Shown here: one piece after another, positions 15,168-23,697 of the stretch
Layout: each line of letters opens with the position of its first letter
How positions within the stretch are numbered: the stretch's first letter is position 1
Source: DATNBU01 sp964476185
GTDB taxonomy: Bacteria; Desulfobacterota; Binatia; UBA1149; CAITLU01
Reading direction: 5' to 3'
Length of the DNA stretch: 64,000 nt
Assembly: GCA_964476185.1 (NCBI GenBank)
Contig: CAYYZO010000009.1
Coordinates: forward strand, 14,929-78,928
Notes under the pieces: generated by a model
Seen by the model: only the letters and a program-made list of their open reading frames with translations
Database searches by the model: none
What the model was told of the DNA's origin: nothing
Position numbers and translations under genes: made by a program

Positions 15168-15330
15168 TGTGGATTTCCCCGTCGAGTCCACGGGCGACCA
15201 CCCGTGAAACCGCTTCCCAAAAGCTGTTTTCGCCGCTATCGTCCGGGGACGTAGATCGACGGAAAGACTTGATGCCGGGGTCAGCAGTCGCTATCCGGCG
15301 TCGAAAGAAGGCTCTTGGGGGGCCTGACCT

Positions 15331-16422
15331 ATGAGAGAAACGACGAATCCTCCGCGCAAGGGTGAGCGCGGGATGATCATCATCCTGATGGCGATCGCGA
15401 TGGTCGGGCTGATCGGCGCCGGCTCCCTCGCGATCGACATCGGTTCCGCGCTCGTGACGAAAGCCGAGCTGCAGAACGTCGCGGATGCGAGTTCGCTTGC
15501 GGCGACTCGCGAGCTGGCGATGGTCTACAGGGACCGGCTCAGCAGCAACGGCAACAAGGACGTCGGCACTTACGCGCTCACCGGCGACGACATCAAGAGG
15601 ATCCAGGACAAGGCCGTCGCGTTCGCCGCGGCGAACAAGGCCGGCGGCCTCTCCATCGTGGTCGAGAAGACTGCCGACGTGCAGCCGTGCGTCTGGAATG
15701 ACGCGAAGAAGGCCTACGACAAGTGCGGATGGGACGTGGAGGGCCCCCGCGCCGTTCGCGTCACCGGACGCCGCGACGACGTCCAGAACGGACAGGTCCA
15801 GACGGTGCTCGGGCGCGTGCTCGGTATCAACCAGATCGCGATCGATGCGACCGCGGCCTCCGCGATCACCGCCGCCGGCACGCTCAAGTACGGCAAGGGC
15901 GAATTCCCGATCGGCCTCGACGAGGACTGGTTCAGCTCCCACACCTGCGCATCCAACGAGACGGTGGTGATGTATCCTACCAGTCCCGGATCCTGCGCCG
16001 GCTGGCACACCTTCAACACGAAGCCGGCTTCGGCTTCGCGCCTGAAGGAGATCGTCGAGGGCATCGGCAACGGATCCTTCAAGAGTCCGGAGACGATCGC
16101 CGGCGAGACGCGCTACGAGTTCGTGGGCGGTACGATCAACCCGATCCTCGAAGCCCTCGAAGGGGTTTTCGACGCGAAGAAGACCGGTGGATCCTGGCTG
16201 GTGAACGTTCCCGTCTACCAGTCGAGCGGCTGCGCGAACCCGAACCAGGATCGCCTGATCGTCGGCTTCGCGAAGATGCGGATCACGAAGGTCAAGAAGC
16301 AGCCGAACGGCCGCGTCGAGGGAGACGTGGAGTGCGGGATCTTCACCGATGAAGAAACAGCCGTAGGCAACGGCCCCAAGGACTTCGGCACCCTAGTCGG
16401 AGTTCCCGGCATGGTTCAGTAA
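15331..16422 (+). CDS. TadE/TadG-like pilus-type protein, copy 2
   Basis: 363 residues, a paralogue of the preceding gene along its whole length. It has the same N-terminal anchor (KGERGMIIILMAIAMVGLIG, SLAIDIGSALVTKAELQNV) and the same downstream blocks (VTGRRDDVQNGQVQT, KGEFPIGLDEDWFSSHTCA, PTSPGSCAGWHTFNTKP, PVYQSSGCANPNQD). It differs by an extra Cys-bearing insert around residues 115-130 (ADVQPCVWNDAKK and KCGWDVEG). The 266-base gap from copy 1 and its own leader suggest separate expression or processing. A very strong terminator follows. Confidence 0.75.
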   Translation: MRETTNPPRKGERGMIIILMAIAMVGLIGAGSLAIDIGSALVTKAELQNVADASSLAATRELAMVYRDRLSSNGNKDVGTYALTGDDIKRIQDKAVAFAAANKAGGLSIVVEKTADVQPCVWNDAKKAYDKCGWDVEGPRAVRVTGRRDDVQNGQVQTVLGRVLGINQIAIDATAASAITAAGTLKYGKGEFPIGLDEDWFSSHTCASNETVVMYPTSPGSCAGWHTFNTKPASASRLKEIVEGIGNGSFKSPETIAGETRYEFVGGTINPILEALEGVFDAKKTGGSWLVNVPVYQSSGCANPNQDRLIVGFAKMRITKVKKQPNGRVEGDVECGIFTDEETAVGNGPKDFGTLVGVPGMVQ

Positions 16423-16443
16423 GTCAGCCGAGCCGGCTCGACG

Positions 16444-16481
16444 AAAAAGACCCGCCGCTCTCCGGAGCGGCGGGTCTTTTT
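16444..16481. terminator. Bidirectional rho-independent terminator
   Basis: GACCCGCCGCTC (16449-16460) and GAGCGGCGGGTC (16465-16476) form a perfect 12-bp stem around TCCG, flanked by AAAAA on the left and TTTTT on the right. It sits between the convergent TadG-like copy 2 and the metallo-hydrolase gene and can serve both strands. Confidence 0.95.
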
Positions 16482-16524
16482 CGTTGGTGCCATCGTCGAT
16501 CGACCTGAGCGCGAGCCGAATCGG

Positions 16525-17553
16525 TCAGTTCGAGTCGGCGGCCAGCGCCGGGGGTGACCCGCCGGGCGGGTCGTGGACGACGAACGAGTCGATGCCGATC
16601 TTCGCGACCGCCTCGTCGTCGTGTCCCGGCACCACCACCAGGCGCGGTTCGAGCATCGCGAATTTCCTGATCCGCCAAGCCTGCTCCCACCAGAGCGCCA
16701 TGTCGTCGGCGAGGATCGGGCGCGCCGGCCAGCGCCAGCTCTTCTCGGTCCAGGCCGCGTCGCCGGTGAGCAGCACCGGCGCGGCCTCGGTCTTCACGAT
16801 CATGCCCGTGCTTCCGGGCGTATGCCCGGAGAGGTCCACGGTCGCGACGCTGCCGTCGCCGAGCAGGTCGTGCGCGGCGAGCAGCGTCGCGAGCGGCTTC
16901 TCGGCCCGATAGTCGATGGTCTGCCAACGCGCCATGCCGGCCAGCGCGTCCGGGTCGACGAAGTCAGTCCGGCTGAGCCCCTGCTCGGCCCAGACCTTCT
17001 CCGCCGCGCCGACCACGATCGTCGCGTTGGGAAACGAATCGATCGCGCCGGTGTGGTCGAAGTGGAGGTGGGAAAGGACGACGCGCGTGACCTCGGCCGG
17101 GTCGAGACCGGCCGCGCGCATCTGCGCGGGCAGGTCCGCCCCCTCCGGGATGTCCATGAGCCGCAGCTTCGCCCCGAGCCAGCCGACGTAGTGCTCCGGA
17201 TCGATCCGCGCCCGCTCGGCCAGGCCGGTATCGAACACGAGAAGCCCGGCCGTCGGGTGCTCGACGACGAACGCCCACGCGCCCATCTCGACGACGGTCG
17301 TCCAGCTTCCGCCTGCGAACGTCACGCCCTCGAGGCTGCGGATGCCGCCGGTGCGGAACGCGTGGACCTTCAGGCCCGCGACCCCCTGGTACGGCTGCGC
17401 CCAGCCGTCGAGCGTCGACTCGATGCGAGGAATCGGGAGCGGGTCGTAGCAGGCCGACAGCGCCAGGCACGCGGCGGTCGAGGCAAGGCAGGCGCGCCAG
17501 CGCCCGGAAGTGGTGGGAAGAGGCCGGTCAGCGGCTGGGATGCGGCGTCGCAT
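16525..17553 (-). CDS. Metallo-beta-lactamase-fold hydrolase, lipoprotein (AHL-lactonase-like)
   Basis: 342 residues. The N-terminus has a lipoprotein signal with lipobox LSAC, so the mature protein should be membrane-tethered in the periplasm. The MBL zinc motifs are all visible: SHLHFDHTG (HxHxDH), SGHTPGSTG, TGDAAW and the C-terminal PGHDDE. The layout resembles the N-acyl-homoserine-lactone lactonase/MBL-fold hydrolase group, but the family covers many ester and lactone substrates and nothing here fixes the target. It ends facing the bidirectional terminator. The small DUF3024 gene lies just upstream, with only 6 bases between them. Confidence 0.85.
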   Translation of the reverse strand: MRRRIPAADRPLPTTSGRWRACLASTAACLALSACYDPLPIPRIESTLDGWAQPYQGVAGLKVHAFRTGGIRSLEGVTFAGGSWTTVVEMGAWAFVVEHPTAGLLVFDTGLAERARIDPEHYVGWLGAKLRLMDIPEGADLPAQMRAAGLDPAEVTRVVLSHLHFDHTGAIDSFPNATIVVGAAEKVWAEQGLSRTDFVDPDALAGMARWQTIDYRAEKPLATLLAAHDLLGDGSVATVDLSGHTPGSTGMIVKTEAAPVLLTGDAAWTEKSWRWPARPILADDMALWWEQAWRIRKFAMLEPRLVVVPGHDDEAVAKIGIDSFVVHDPPGGSPPALAADSN

Positions 17554-17559
17554 CCCGGG

Positions 17560-17928
17560 TCACGCCGTCCAGTAACAACCGAACGGGTCGCGCGCGATCT
17601 CGGCCAGGCACTCGTCGATCGAACCGACGAACGGATCGCAGCCGGGCGCCGAGTAAGCCGTCCAGCGGCCGTTGCCTTTCTTCCAGAAGAGCTGCCAATC
17701 GCCCGCGCCGCTCGCGCGGAGCTGCGCGATGCGCGACTCCACGAACTCGCCGCCACAGGCCTCGCGGCGCTGGTGCACGATCGTGAAGACTCCGGCCGAG
17801 CTCTCGAAGACGTGGACGCCGCCTCGCGAACCCGTTCGCGAGGCGAGACGACGCCGAACCAGCGCGGGAAGGAAGTCGAACACCGTGGCGACGCGAGCGC
17901 GCGACGGAGAAGCCGAGGTCAGCGGCAT
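17560..17928 (-). CDS. DUF3024 family protein
   Basis: 122 residues from ATG 17928. The C-terminal half holds the DUF3024 pattern: EFVESRIAQLRASGAGDWQLFWKKGNGRWTAY, then DPFVGSIDECLAEIARDPFGCYW. No signal peptide or membrane segment, so it is probably cytoplasmic. Function unknown. It is transcribed just ahead of the metallo-hydrolase lipoprotein gene, 6 bases apart, and so probably shares its promoter in the 157-base gap to the divergent glycosyltransferase gene. Confidence 0.7.
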   Translation of the reverse strand: MPLTSASPSRARVATVFDFLPALVRRRLASRTGSRGGVHVFESSAGVFTIVHQRREACGGEFVESRIAQLRASGAGDWQLFWKKGNGRWTAYSAPGCDPFVGSIDECLAEIARDPFGCYWTA

Positions 17929-18085
17929 GGCGGCGGACCCTAGCCAAGGGATGCGCAGGGGGCAAACCCACTGCGCACGCCGACGAAGGTTGTCGCAAGC
18001 CCGGGGGGCGGCGGTTATAACGATCGCGGCCGCGCGACGCGGCCTTCGTGTCCATGATCGCGGAGCCGATATCGCGAGGCCGGCA

Positions 18086-19885
18086 ATGAGACGTTCGGAC
18101 GGCGCGGCCGCGGGAGCGGTCATCGCAGGCATGCTGCTGTTGTCGGGGCTGCTCTCGGTGCCGGCCACGAGCGGCCGTACTCCGTTTTACACCCGCGGGG
18201 AGCCGCGCGAGGCGCTCGTCACGCAGACCGTCTGGCGCGGCGACGCCTTCGTCCTGCCGATGCGCAACGGCGACGAGCTGCCGTCGAAGCCGCCGCTGTT
18301 CCATTGGCTCGGGGCCCTCGCGAGCGCGGCCCACGGACGGCTGTCCGAGGGCACGATCCGGTTCCCGAGCCTCGCGGCCGCGCTCGTCGCCTCGGCCGCG
18401 ACCGCTTCCGCCGCCTGGTTCTGGTGGGGACCCGCGACCGCGGCCCTGACCACCGTCGTGCTCGTCACGAGCTTCCAGTGGCTCGCTTCGTCGGTGACCG
18501 CCCGCGTGGACATGGTGCTCGCCGCGACGATCACGCTCGCGCTGCTTCTGTTCGGCCGGGCGATCGAGACCGGGCGACGCGTCCCGGTCGCAGCCTACGC
18601 CCTGATGGCCGCGGCGACCCTCACGAAGGGACCGGTCGGGTTCGTGCTGCCGTGCGCGATCGCGCTCGTGACGCTGGCTCTTCGCCGCGAACTCGGCTTC
18701 CTCGGCTGGCGCGACCTGCGCTGGCTCGGCTTCTGGGTCGCCGCGGCCGGCCTCTGGTACGTCGCTGCGATCGCGATCGGCGGCGAGGCATTCTTCGCCA
18801 AGCAGGTCCTCAAGGAGAACGTCTTCCGCGTGCTCGACGCGGAGGCCGTCGAGGCGGGCCACGTCGAGCCGTTCTGGTACTACGTCCCGCTGCTCGCGGC
18901 CGGGCTCGCCCCGTGGTGCCTGTTCGTGCCGGGGCTGGCGGCCTACGTCTGGCAGCGCCGCGAGCGGCCGGTCCTGCCGGCCGACGGCGTCCCTTCCGCC
19001 CCCGAGACGCCGTACCGCCTCGACGGGCACGCGGTCTTCGCGCTCGTCTGGGCCGTCGTTCCGTTCGTGCTGTTCTCGCTGGCGGGCTCCAAGCGCGCCG
19101 TCTACCTGCTGCCCTCCTACCCCGCGTACGCGATGCTGATCGCGTCGGCCTGGCGCCGGGTGATCCGCGGCCGGCCGGGCACGGTCAGCGTCGCGCTGCT
19201 GCGCGCCGGCGCGGTCTGCTGCGCCGCCCTTCTCGGGCTCGCCGCGGTGGTGATCCTCTGCGGCTCGCTCGCGATCCCGCTCGACGGCTGGCTGCGGGGC
19301 ATCGTCAGCGACGCCGACGTGAACAACGTGACGCCGATGCTCGAGGCCACGCGCGAGCACCGCGCGGTCGTGCTTCCGTGCGGGGCGGCGGTCCTCGCCG
19401 CGGCGTGGGCGATGCTCGGCGCAGCGCGGGGTTGCCGATGGCAGCGCGTCGTCGCGGCCACCGCCGTCGGAGTGCTCGCGCTGTCGGCGACCGTCTCGAC
19501 CACGCTCCTGCCCGCGATGGCGTCGAAGCGCAGCACGCGGGACTTCCTCGCGCGCGTCGAGGAGAGGGTCCCGGTCGACGCGCCGCTGTCTTTTTACCGG
19601 GCCTTCGACTATGGGGCCGTGTTCTACCGGAGAGCGCCGATCCCTGTTCGACAGGCACTCTCCGACGTTCCCGAGATCGACGGAGCCTGGCTCCTGACGT
19701 GGCCCGCCTTCCTCGAGGAGCTCCGCGGGGAAGCGCGCAAACTCGACACCGGCAGCGAAGCGGCCGGAGCGTACGAGGTCGAGGAGGCGATCGCCTCCGA
19801 GGACGTCGACCCTTCGGACCGGACTTCGCTCGTCCTGGTGCGCATCGTGAGGCGGATCGGAGATGAGCGCTCCGACGGAAACTGA
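18086..19885 (+). CDS. ArnT/PMT-type integral membrane glycosyltransferase
   Basis: 599 residues with about ten to twelve hydrophobic segments. The first periplasmic loop has FYTRGEPREAL, the Glu/Arg-bearing motif of ArnT-like enzymes, and PSKPPLFHWLG follows, both typical of PMT_2 polyprenyl-phosphate-sugar transferases. Later landmarks are VTARVDMVLA, AATLTKGPVGF and SLAGSKRAVYLLPSYPAY. These enzymes move a sugar from an undecaprenyl carrier onto lipid A or other acceptors on the periplasmic side; the acceptor here is unknown. Its last 23 bases overlap the start of mgtE. Confidence 0.88.
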   Translation: MRRSDGAAAGAVIAGMLLLSGLLSVPATSGRTPFYTRGEPREALVTQTVWRGDAFVLPMRNGDELPSKPPLFHWLGALASAAHGRLSEGTIRFPSLAAALVASAATASAAWFWWGPATAALTTVVLVTSFQWLASSVTARVDMVLAATITLALLLFGRAIETGRRVPVAAYALMAAATLTKGPVGFVLPCAIALVTLALRRELGFLGWRDLRWLGFWVAAAGLWYVAAIAIGGEAFFAKQVLKENVFRVLDAEAVEAGHVEPFWYYVPLLAAGLAPWCLFVPGLAAYVWQRRERPVLPADGVPSAPETPYRLDGHAVFALVWAVVPFVLFSLAGSKRAVYLLPSYPAYAMLIASAWRRVIRGRPGTVSVALLRAGAVCCAALLGLAAVVILCGSLAIPLDGWLRGIVSDADVNNVTPMLEATREHRAVVLPCGAAVLAAAWAMLGAARGCRWQRVVAATAVGVLALSATVSTTLLPAMASKRSTRDFLARVEERVPVDAPLSFYRAFDYGAVFYRRAPIPVRQALSDVPEIDGAWLLTWPAFLEELRGEARKLDTGSEAAGAYEVEEAIASEDVDPSDRTSLVLVRIVRRIGDERSDGN

Positions 19886-21215
19886 GCTCGTGGACCTCGA
19901 AGAGCTCCGGACCCTGCTCGAGTCCGGAGACGAGGCCGCCGCTCGTTCCGCCGTCGCCGAACTCCACCCCGCCGACATCGCCGATTTCCTCGACGCGCTC
20001 GACGAACCCGAGCGACAGCTCCAGCTGTTCCGCCTGCTCGAGCCGGAAGTCGCGGCCGAAGTGGTCCGCGAAGCCACCGAGCACACGAAGGCCGCCCTCG
20101 TCGAACTGCTGTCGGACGCGCGCCTGACGGCGATCCTCGAGCGCCTCGACACCGACGACGCGGCCGACCTGCTCGGCCACCTCGAGGAAGACCGCAAGGA
20201 CCGGCTGCTGCGCCGCGCGAGCCCCGAGGTCCGCCGCAACGTCGCGGGCCTGCTCACCTACCCGGAGGACAGCGCCGGCGGCATCATGAAGACGGAGGTC
20301 GCGACCGCGACCACGTCCGAAACCGTCGGGGAGGTGATCGACTCGATCCGCCGCCAGGCGGACGACTTCCACGACGTCCACAACGTCTTCGTGACCGACG
20401 GCCAGCGCCGCCTGAAGGGCATCGTCCCGCTGCGCGCGCTGCTGCTTTACGAGGAGGACACGCCGCTCGAGCGCTTCATGGAGACCGAGGTCGTCTCGGT
20501 GGACGTCGACCTCGACCAGGAGGAGGTCGCGCGCGTCTTCGAGAAGTACGACCTGCTGTCGGTCCCGGTGCTCGACGCGCTCGGCCGCGTCGTCGGCCGC
20601 ATCACCGTCGACGACATCGTCGACGTCATTTCCGAGGAGGCCACCGAGGACATCCTCAAGCTCGCCGGCGTCGGCGACGAGAGCTTCACGCGCGCGAGCC
20701 CGATCGACGCCGTGCGCTCGCGCCTGCCGTGGCTGGTGTTCAACTTCTTCACCGCGTCGCTGTCGGCGCTGATCATCGCCCAGTTCGAGGACACCATCCG
20801 CGAGGTCGCCGTCGCGGCGGCACTGATGACGATGATCGCCGCGATGTCCGGCAACGCCGGCACGCAGACCATGACCGTCCTGGTCCGCGGCATCGCGCTC
20901 GGCGAGGCGCGCGGCCCCCAGGCGCGCCGCCTGCTCGCCCGCGAGGCGCTGACGTCGCTGATCAACGGCACGCTGCTCGGCCTCTCGGCGGCGCTGATCG
21001 TCTACTTCTGGCGCGAGGACGTGCGCCTGGCGGCCGTGATGGGCGTCGCGCTGGTCGTGAACATGCAGGTGTCGGCCGTGATCGGCACGCTCGTGCCCCT
21101 CATGCTGCGAAGCTTCGGGCTCGACCCCGCCGTCTCGTCGGGCGTGCTGGTGACGGCCGCGACCGACTGGGGCGGGTTCTTCGTGTTCCTCGGCCTGCTG
21201 ACGCTGATGCTCTGA
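19863..21215 (+). CDS. mgtE: Magnesium transporter MgtE
   Basis: 450 residues with the complete MgtE layout: an acidic superhelical N domain (ELHPADIADFLDALDEPE, LDTDDAADLLGHL), two CBS domains (about 140-260; FMETEVVSVDVD and VLDALGRVVGRITVDDIVDVI), and a five-helix pore domain beginning near SRLPWLVFNF with the conserved GNAGTQT. It is an Mg2+-gated channel/transporter of the inner membrane. The length matches the family. It starts inside the end of the glycosyltransferase gene (23-base overlap in another frame). Confidence 0.96.
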   Translation: MSAPTETELVDLEELRTLLESGDEAAARSAVAELHPADIADFLDALDEPERQLQLFRLLEPEVAAEVVREATEHTKAALVELLSDARLTAILERLDTDDAADLLGHLEEDRKDRLLRRASPEVRRNVAGLLTYPEDSAGGIMKTEVATATTSETVGEVIDSIRRQADDFHDVHNVFVTDGQRRLKGIVPLRALLLYEEDTPLERFMETEVVSVDVDLDQEEVARVFEKYDLLSVPVLDALGRVVGRITVDDIVDVISEEATEDILKLAGVGDESFTRASPIDAVRSRLPWLVFNFFTASLSALIIAQFEDTIREVAVAAALMTMIAAMSGNAGTQTMTVLVRGIALGEARGPQARRLLAREALTSLINGTLLGLSAALIVYFWREDVRLAAVMGVALVVNMQVSAVIGTLVPLMLRSFGLDPAVSSGVLVTAATDWGGFFVFLGLLTLML

Positions 21216-21294
21216 AGGTGGCGGGAGCGTCGCGAGAGCACAGCCGATCGGCGGCGCCTTGCGTCGGGCCGTGTCCGCGAGGCATCAGCCCTGC

Positions 21295-22683
21295 ATGAGC
21301 GCAGCGATCGGAACCCCGGAACGTCCCGCCCGCGTCGCCGTCGTCGGCGCCGGCCCGGCCGGCTTCTACACGATCGAGGCGCTGCTGAAGCATCCCGAGG
21401 TCGTCGTCGACGCGGACCTGATCGAGCGGCTTCCGGCCCCGTACGGCCTGCTGCGCTACGGCGTCGCCCCGGACCACCCGAAGATCAAGGCGGTCTCGGC
21501 CGCCTACGATCGCGTCTGCGAGAACCCGCGCGTGCGCTACCTCGGCAACGTCGCGGTCGGGCACGGCGCCGTGTCCGTCGACGAGCTTCGCGCGCGCTAC
21601 GACCTCGTCGTGTTCACGACGGGCTGCGAGACCGACCGAAGGCTCGGCGTCGCCGGCGAGGACCTCGCCGGCAGCCACCCGGCGACGAGCTTCGTCGCCT
21701 GGTACAACGGGCACCCCGACTTCCGCACGCTCGAGGTCGACCTGGGCGCGCCGCGCGCCGTGATCGTCGGCATCGGCGACGTCGCCATGGACCTCGCGCG
21801 CATCCTGCTCCGGTCGCCGGACGAGCTCGCGGCCACCGACATCGCCCCGTACGCGATCGAGAAGCTGCGGACCAGCCGCGTGCGCGAGGTCGTGATCCTG
21901 GCGCGCCGCGGACCGGCCGAAGCCGCGTTCGCCGCCAAGGAACTCGAGGACATCGGCGAGCTGGACGGCGTCGGGGTCGAGGTCGACGCGGCGCTGGTGC
22001 AGCGCGCGCTCGAAGCCTCCGACCCGCACGACTCGCACGAACGGCACAAGCTCGAGGTGCTCGGCCGCTTCGCCTCGGGTGGCGCGGCCGGGGCCGTGCG
22101 CCGGCTGGCGATCCGCTTCCTCGTCTCGCCGGTCGAGATCCTCGGGGAAGCCGGTCGCGTTCGCGGTGTGCGGGTCGAGCACAACGAGCTCGTCGCGTCC
22201 GGCGACGGCGGCGTCTCGGCGCGCGGCACCGGACGCACCGAGGACCTCGACGCGGGACTCGTGATCCGCGCGGTCGGCTACTTCGGCGTCCCGCTGGAGG
22301 GACTTCCGTTCGACGGCAAGCGCGGGGTCGTGCCGAACCGCGAGGGGCGCGTGATCGACGACGACGGCTTCGCGATGCCGGGGCTCTACGTCGCCGGCTG
22401 GATCAAGCGCGGAGCAACCGGCGTCGTCGGCACCAACAAGGGCGACGCCGCGGCCACCGTGGCGCGAATGCTCGAGGACCTGCGCGGCCTGCCCGCGCGC
22501 GACGCCGCATCGGTGTCGCGCGACGCCATCGACGCGCTGCTGCGCGGGCGCGGCGTGCGCGTGGTGGATTGGGAGGGCTGGAAGCGCATCGACCGCGCCG
22601 AACGCGAGCGCGGCAAGGCGATCGGGAAGGTCCGCGAGAAGCTGACGAGCGTCGACGATCTTCTCGCCGCCGCCGGCGTCTGA
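21295..22683 (+). CDS. Ferredoxin/adrenodoxin-type NADP reductase (FprA-like)
   Basis: 462 residues from ATG 21295. FAD-binding VAVVGAGPAGFYTIEAL lies at the N-terminus, followed by LPAPYGLLRYGVAPDHPKIK, a hallmark of the adrenodoxin-reductase-like group. A second nucleotide site is VIVGIGDVAMDLARIL, and the C-terminal GWIKRGATGVVGTNKGDA closes the FAD site. The enzyme passes electrons between NADPH and ferredoxins. No ferredoxin or P450 gene is nearby. It converges with hpnK. Confidence 0.93.
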   Translation: MSAAIGTPERPARVAVVGAGPAGFYTIEALLKHPEVVVDADLIERLPAPYGLLRYGVAPDHPKIKAVSAAYDRVCENPRVRYLGNVAVGHGAVSVDELRARYDLVVFTTGCETDRRLGVAGEDLAGSHPATSFVAWYNGHPDFRTLEVDLGAPRAVIVGIGDVAMDLARILLRSPDELAATDIAPYAIEKLRTSRVREVVILARRGPAEAAFAAKELEDIGELDGVGVEVDAALVQRALEASDPHDSHERHKLEVLGRFASGGAAGAVRRLAIRFLVSPVEILGEAGRVRGVRVEHNELVASGDGGVSARGTGRTEDLDAGLVIRAVGYFGVPLEGLPFDGKRGVVPNREGRVIDDDGFAMPGLYVAGWIKRGATGVVGTNKGDAAATVARMLEDLRGLPARDAASVSRDAIDALLRGRGVRVVDWEGWKRIDRAERERGKAIGKVREKLTSVDDLLAAAGV

Positions 22684-22715
22684 AGCGCAGCGGCGCCGTG
22701 CCGCCTCGTTCCCGG

Positions 22716-23558
22716 TCAGATCTCCTCGACCAGCGTGCGGTAGGAGATGAGCTCGGCCCCGCTCGCGCTGATCGCATCGCGCACGCGGCGGCTCGTCACG
22801 ACCGCGGCCTCGGCCATTCCGTCGAACTGCGGCAGCAACGACCCGGGCCGGCACACGAGCTCGGTCACCCCGGACGGAAGCCTCGTGAGGCGTGAGGCGA
22901 CCTCGCCCTCGGTCGTCGGCCGCTGCGGGCTCAGCACGTCGACGTGGTCCGGACCGACGAACCGGCGCGCGCGCAGGCCGCCCCAGCCGACCATCAGGCC
23001 GACGAGCCGGCCTTCGACGCGACGCTCGAAGCCGCCGACGCCGCTGCGGCGGTCGTATGCGCCGAGCTTCGCGCAAGGGCGCCGCAGCGCGATCACCGGG
23101 TAGTCCTCGGCCAGCTCGCGGAGGATCGAAAGCACGGTGGGCTGCAGGTGCAGGTTGTAGTGCGAAGAAACGAAGCTCAGGTACAGGCCGGTCGAGAGGA
23201 ACTTCTCGATCTGCGCCCGGACCTCGGCCTTCAGTTGGTCGCGCAGGCCGCCGCGCTTCCGATAATGCCACGCCGCCTCGAGCGGCCGGTCGACGAACCG
23301 GCCGCTGCTGTCGACGAGATCCCGGATGTGTCGCCGCGGCAGCGTCGACTGGCCGTCGCAGAGCACGAGCTGCAGGCCGACCGAAAGCCCCGGACGGATG
23401 CGGGCCGCGACCGCGGCCGAATTCGAGGCGGTCGCCGACACGCGCAGGCTCGCGCTGCTGACGACGCCGTTCTCGTATCCGGCGATCACCGCGTCGTTGA
23501 CCTCGGGCCAGATCCCGAAATCGTCGGCAGTGAGGATGAGACGGCTCTTCTTCTTCAT
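22716..23558 (-). CDS. hpnK: YdjC/ChbG-fold deacetylase, HpnK-like
   Basis: 280 residues. The metal-binding TADDFG motif sits near the N-terminus (RLILTADDFGIWPEVNDAV), followed by GVVSSASLRVS, then the His-rich VSSHYNLHLQPTVL. These are features of the YdjC deacetylase fold, and the overall pattern matches the hopanoid-associated HpnK subgroup. HpnK is proposed to deacetylate a sugar attached to hopanoids. No other hopanoid gene (shc, hpnH and so on) lies in the window, so the symbol is by family resemblance only. Confidence 0.75.
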   Translation of the reverse strand: MKKKSRLILTADDFGIWPEVNDAVIAGYENGVVSSASLRVSATASNSAAVAARIRPGLSVGLQLVLCDGQSTLPRRHIRDLVDSSGRFVDRPLEAAWHYRKRGGLRDQLKAEVRAQIEKFLSTGLYLSFVSSHYNLHLQPTVLSILRELAEDYPVIALRRPCAKLGAYDRRSGVGGFERRVEGRLVGLMVGWGGLRARRFVGPDHVDVLSPQRPTTEGEVASRLTRLPSGVTELVCRPGSLLPQFDGMAEAAVVTSRRVRDAISASGAELISYRTLVEEI

Positions 23559-23697
23559 CGGACGGGTGGCCCCCGGGAAGCGGGCGAACGGCCGGGGATA
23601 TCAGCCGGACGACTCGCGGGCAAGTACGCGAGCCGCGGCGGAACTGCTGAGAATCCGCCCGCTTGAGGCGAACGTCCCCGGGGGTCATAAGGGACGG

